Assembly (NCBI GenBank): GCA_958448635.1
Contig: CAUDEQ010000029.1
Location: 1-22,932, forward strand
Length of the DNA: 22,932 bases
Direction of reading: 5' to 3'
Source of the DNA: an uncultured Bacillota bacterium
GTDB lineage: Bacteria > Bacillota > Clostridia > Peptostreptococcales > Anaerovoracaceae
Shown piece by piece: positions 21,587 to 22,932 of this stretch (position 1 is its first letter; each line of letters opens with the position of its first letter). The notes under the pieces were generated by a model. It was given only the letters and a program-made list of their open reading frames with translations, ran no database searches and was not told the DNA's origin. A program made the position numbers and the translations under genes.

Positions 21587-22402
21587 TTATTCCCTGTGTT
21601 TTTCTTTGTCCGTCTTGTTTTTATCGGAGTCCTTGATTTCCGCAGCTTCATGGTCTGTCGCTGCCCTCGAGCTTCTTCTGGCCAGTATTATATAGGCTGC
21701 TGCGCATACGATTATCAGTGCGATGCTGAGAAGCTGTGCCTGCCTGAAGGGCCCCAGCATGAGGCTGTCCGTTCGAAGTCCCTCCACGAAGAATCTTTCT
21801 ATGGAATAGAGTATCGCATATGAAAGGAATGTCTGGCCTTCGAATTTTCGTCTGTTGTCTATATACAGGAGAAGAAAGAAGAGAATGAAGCACCATATGG
21901 ATTCATACAGGAACGTAGGGTGTACGGAGACACCGTCGACGGTTATGGCCCAGGGCAGATCTGTAGGACCTCCGTGAGCCTCAGAATTGAAGTAATTGCC
22001 CCATCTGCCGATGGATTGGGCCAGGGCTACTGCAGGAACCACTAAATCGAGAGCGTTTAACGGACGTACCTTCCAGATGCAGCATAGTATCACGGCTACA
22101 CCGAATCCGAAGATAAGCCCTCCGTGGATGGCGAGACCTCCTTCCCGTATGTTTATGATTTTCATAATGTCGCCGGCATAGTAAGACCAGTTGAATATGA
22201 CATAGTATAGCCGTGCACCTATGATGGCGGAAGGTATGCATATTATGACAAAATTAAGCACCTGGTCAGAATCGAGTCCATGCACAGGCGCCCTTTTACA
22301 TGAAATAATCACCGCAAGAATCATTCCTGCAGTGATGAGAATCGCATACCACATTATTTCTATGTTGAAAATAGTGAAAGCTACGGGATCGGGTGTGGGC
22401 AT
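21587..22402 (-). CDS. lgt: Prolipoprotein diacylglyceryl transferase
   Basis: The 271-residue inner-membrane enzyme transfers diacylglycerol from phosphatidylglycerol to the lipobox Cys of prolipoproteins. About seven membrane segments are seen. The diagnostic Lgt signature GRWGNYFNSEAHG is at 132-144, and GGLAIHGGL (88-96) holds the conserved His. FVEGLRTDS and the last hydrophobic segment follow, ending in a charged tail of about 30 residues rich in Lys, Asp and Glu (ATDHEAAEIKDSDKNK). The start has GGAGG seven bases upstream. A small lipoprotein gene lies directly upstream on the same strand, a likely client. Confidence 0.97.
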   Translation of the reverse strand: MPTPDPVAFTIFNIEIMWYAILITAGMILAVIISCKRAPVHGLDSDQVLNFVIICIPSAIIGARLYYVIFNWSYYAGDIMKIINIREGGLAIHGGLIFGFGVAVILCCIWKVRPLNALDLVVPAVALAQSIGRWGNYFNSEAHGGPTDLPWAITVDGVSVHPTFLYESIWCFILFFLLLYIDNRRKFEGQTFLSYAILYSIERFFVEGLRTDSLMLGPFRQAQLLSIALIIVCAAAYIILARRSSRAATDHEAAEIKDSDKNKTDKEKHRE

Positions 22403-22427
22403 TCAAAGCCTCCTGTAATAATGAAGA

Positions 22428-22913
22428 TTATTCGGCGATGACGCTTTCAGGCTCCACCTCTATGATGAGCTCGGCGGAAGTGCCGAGAAAATATACTGAA
22501 TAAAGCCTTTCTGAATCGTCATTCTGATGTTTGATGAAGTCATCGGCATTGGAAACCTCAGCTTCTCCATCGTGAAGGCAAACGAATCTGGCGTCAAGCC
22601 CAAGCGTTCCGTCTACAGTAACGTTGGTGTCGGCAATGTAATAGCCTTCCTTGTATTCCGTGCTTGGAACCACTTCTCTTTCGGAAAAATGAACAGCATA
22701 TGTGTCGCCTGTTTTTTCCATTGTCACATGACCAAGCATGTTTTCACCGCCGTCGGTGATGAGCTGCTGTGAATAGTCTTCGATGAGGTAGTCGGCGGTT
22801 ATTTCCGGTTCATCGATGGTGTTGCCTGACTTGTTGCTGCAGCCTGCAAAAGCAAAGGCCAAAAGTATGGAAAGTGTCATGGCTGCAATGCAAATCCTGA
22901 TTCTGGTTTTCAT
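22428..22913 (-). CDS. Small predicted lipoprotein, function unknown
   Basis: The 161-residue protein begins with a basic, hydrophobic signal peptide (MKTRIRICIAAMTLSILLAF) and a lipobox AFAGC, with the lipid-modified Cys at 25. The mature part is acidic and mostly beta-strand in pattern, with no domain that I recognise. AGGAG lies upstream of the ATG. It is 25 bases upstream of lgt and probably co-transcribed; Lgt would act on it, but that applies to any lipoprotein and does not reveal its role. Confidence 0.85.
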   Translation of the reverse strand: MKTRIRICIAAMTLSILLAFAFAGCSNKSGNTIDEPEITADYLIEDYSQQLITDGGENMLGHVTMEKTGDTYAVHFSEREVVPSTEYKEGYYIADTNVTVDGTLGLDARFVCLHDGEAEVSNADDFIKHQNDDSERLYSVYFLGTSAELIIEVEPESVIAE

Positions 22914-22932
22914 CGTTTTTCTCCTGAAATTT

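Noticed and set aside
1..22932. Insertion sequences, prophage, CRISPR arrays, tRNA or rRNA genes
   Set aside because: No transposase or integrase frames, no regularly spaced short repeats, and no cloverleaf or rRNA-like sequence were recognised.

Overview
The window looks like chromosomal DNA from an anaerobic Firmicute of class Clostridia. The supporting signs are strong AGGAGG-type ribosome binding sites, frequent ATA codons, roughly balanced GC, a Spo0A-type DNA-binding domain, a cobalamin-dependent methionine synthase split from its reactivation domain, and a clostridial PKTGD-type surface protein. A family such as Anaerovoracaceae (old Clostridiales Family XIII) would fit, but that is a guess. 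There are no rRNA or tRNA genes, insertion sequences, phage genes or CRISPR arrays that I can see. Coding density is high; the only gene-free gap over 300 bases is 9972-10324.

Layout. 2-157: tail of a probable flavodoxin/FMN-reductase-like gene. 282-2857: a two-gene operon of an E2/CAT-fold acyltransferase-like protein lacking the catalytic His and an acyl-CoA synthetase-like ligase. 2895-4627 (minus): an OmpR-type response regulator and histidine kinase, divergent from a LuxR-type regulator (4650-5690) that ends in a strong terminator. 5819-6145: a small Cys-rich protein. 6237-9572: a 1111-residue exported beta-helix surface protein whose PKTGD anchor runs in frame into an alpha/beta hydrolase that lacks its own N-terminus, with a nine-G tract in the reading frame. 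9576-9971 (minus): a stand-alone Spo0A C-terminal domain. 10325-12898: DeoR-type regulator, gap, and convergent deoC; deoC makes the glyceraldehyde 3-phosphate that Gap oxidises.

13002-17436 is a methionine/one-carbon operon: metF, a split MetH reactivation protein, a MetH without reactivation domain, and a small membrane zinc-ribbon protein. Then come glnA (17588-19018) behind a possibly structured leader, an LacY-like MFS transporter (19065-20309), and a bidirectional terminator. The right end on the minus strand carries ychF, lgt and a small lipoprotein gene directly upstream of lgt, whose product would lipidate it.

The points most worth a second look are the surface protein/hydrolase chimera with its G9 tract (possible ON/OFF switching), the receiver-less Spo0A domain, the DeoR promoter with operator-like repeats exactly 30 bp apart, a long imperfect palindrome at 10052-10106, and the Cys cluster on the split MetH reactivation protein.
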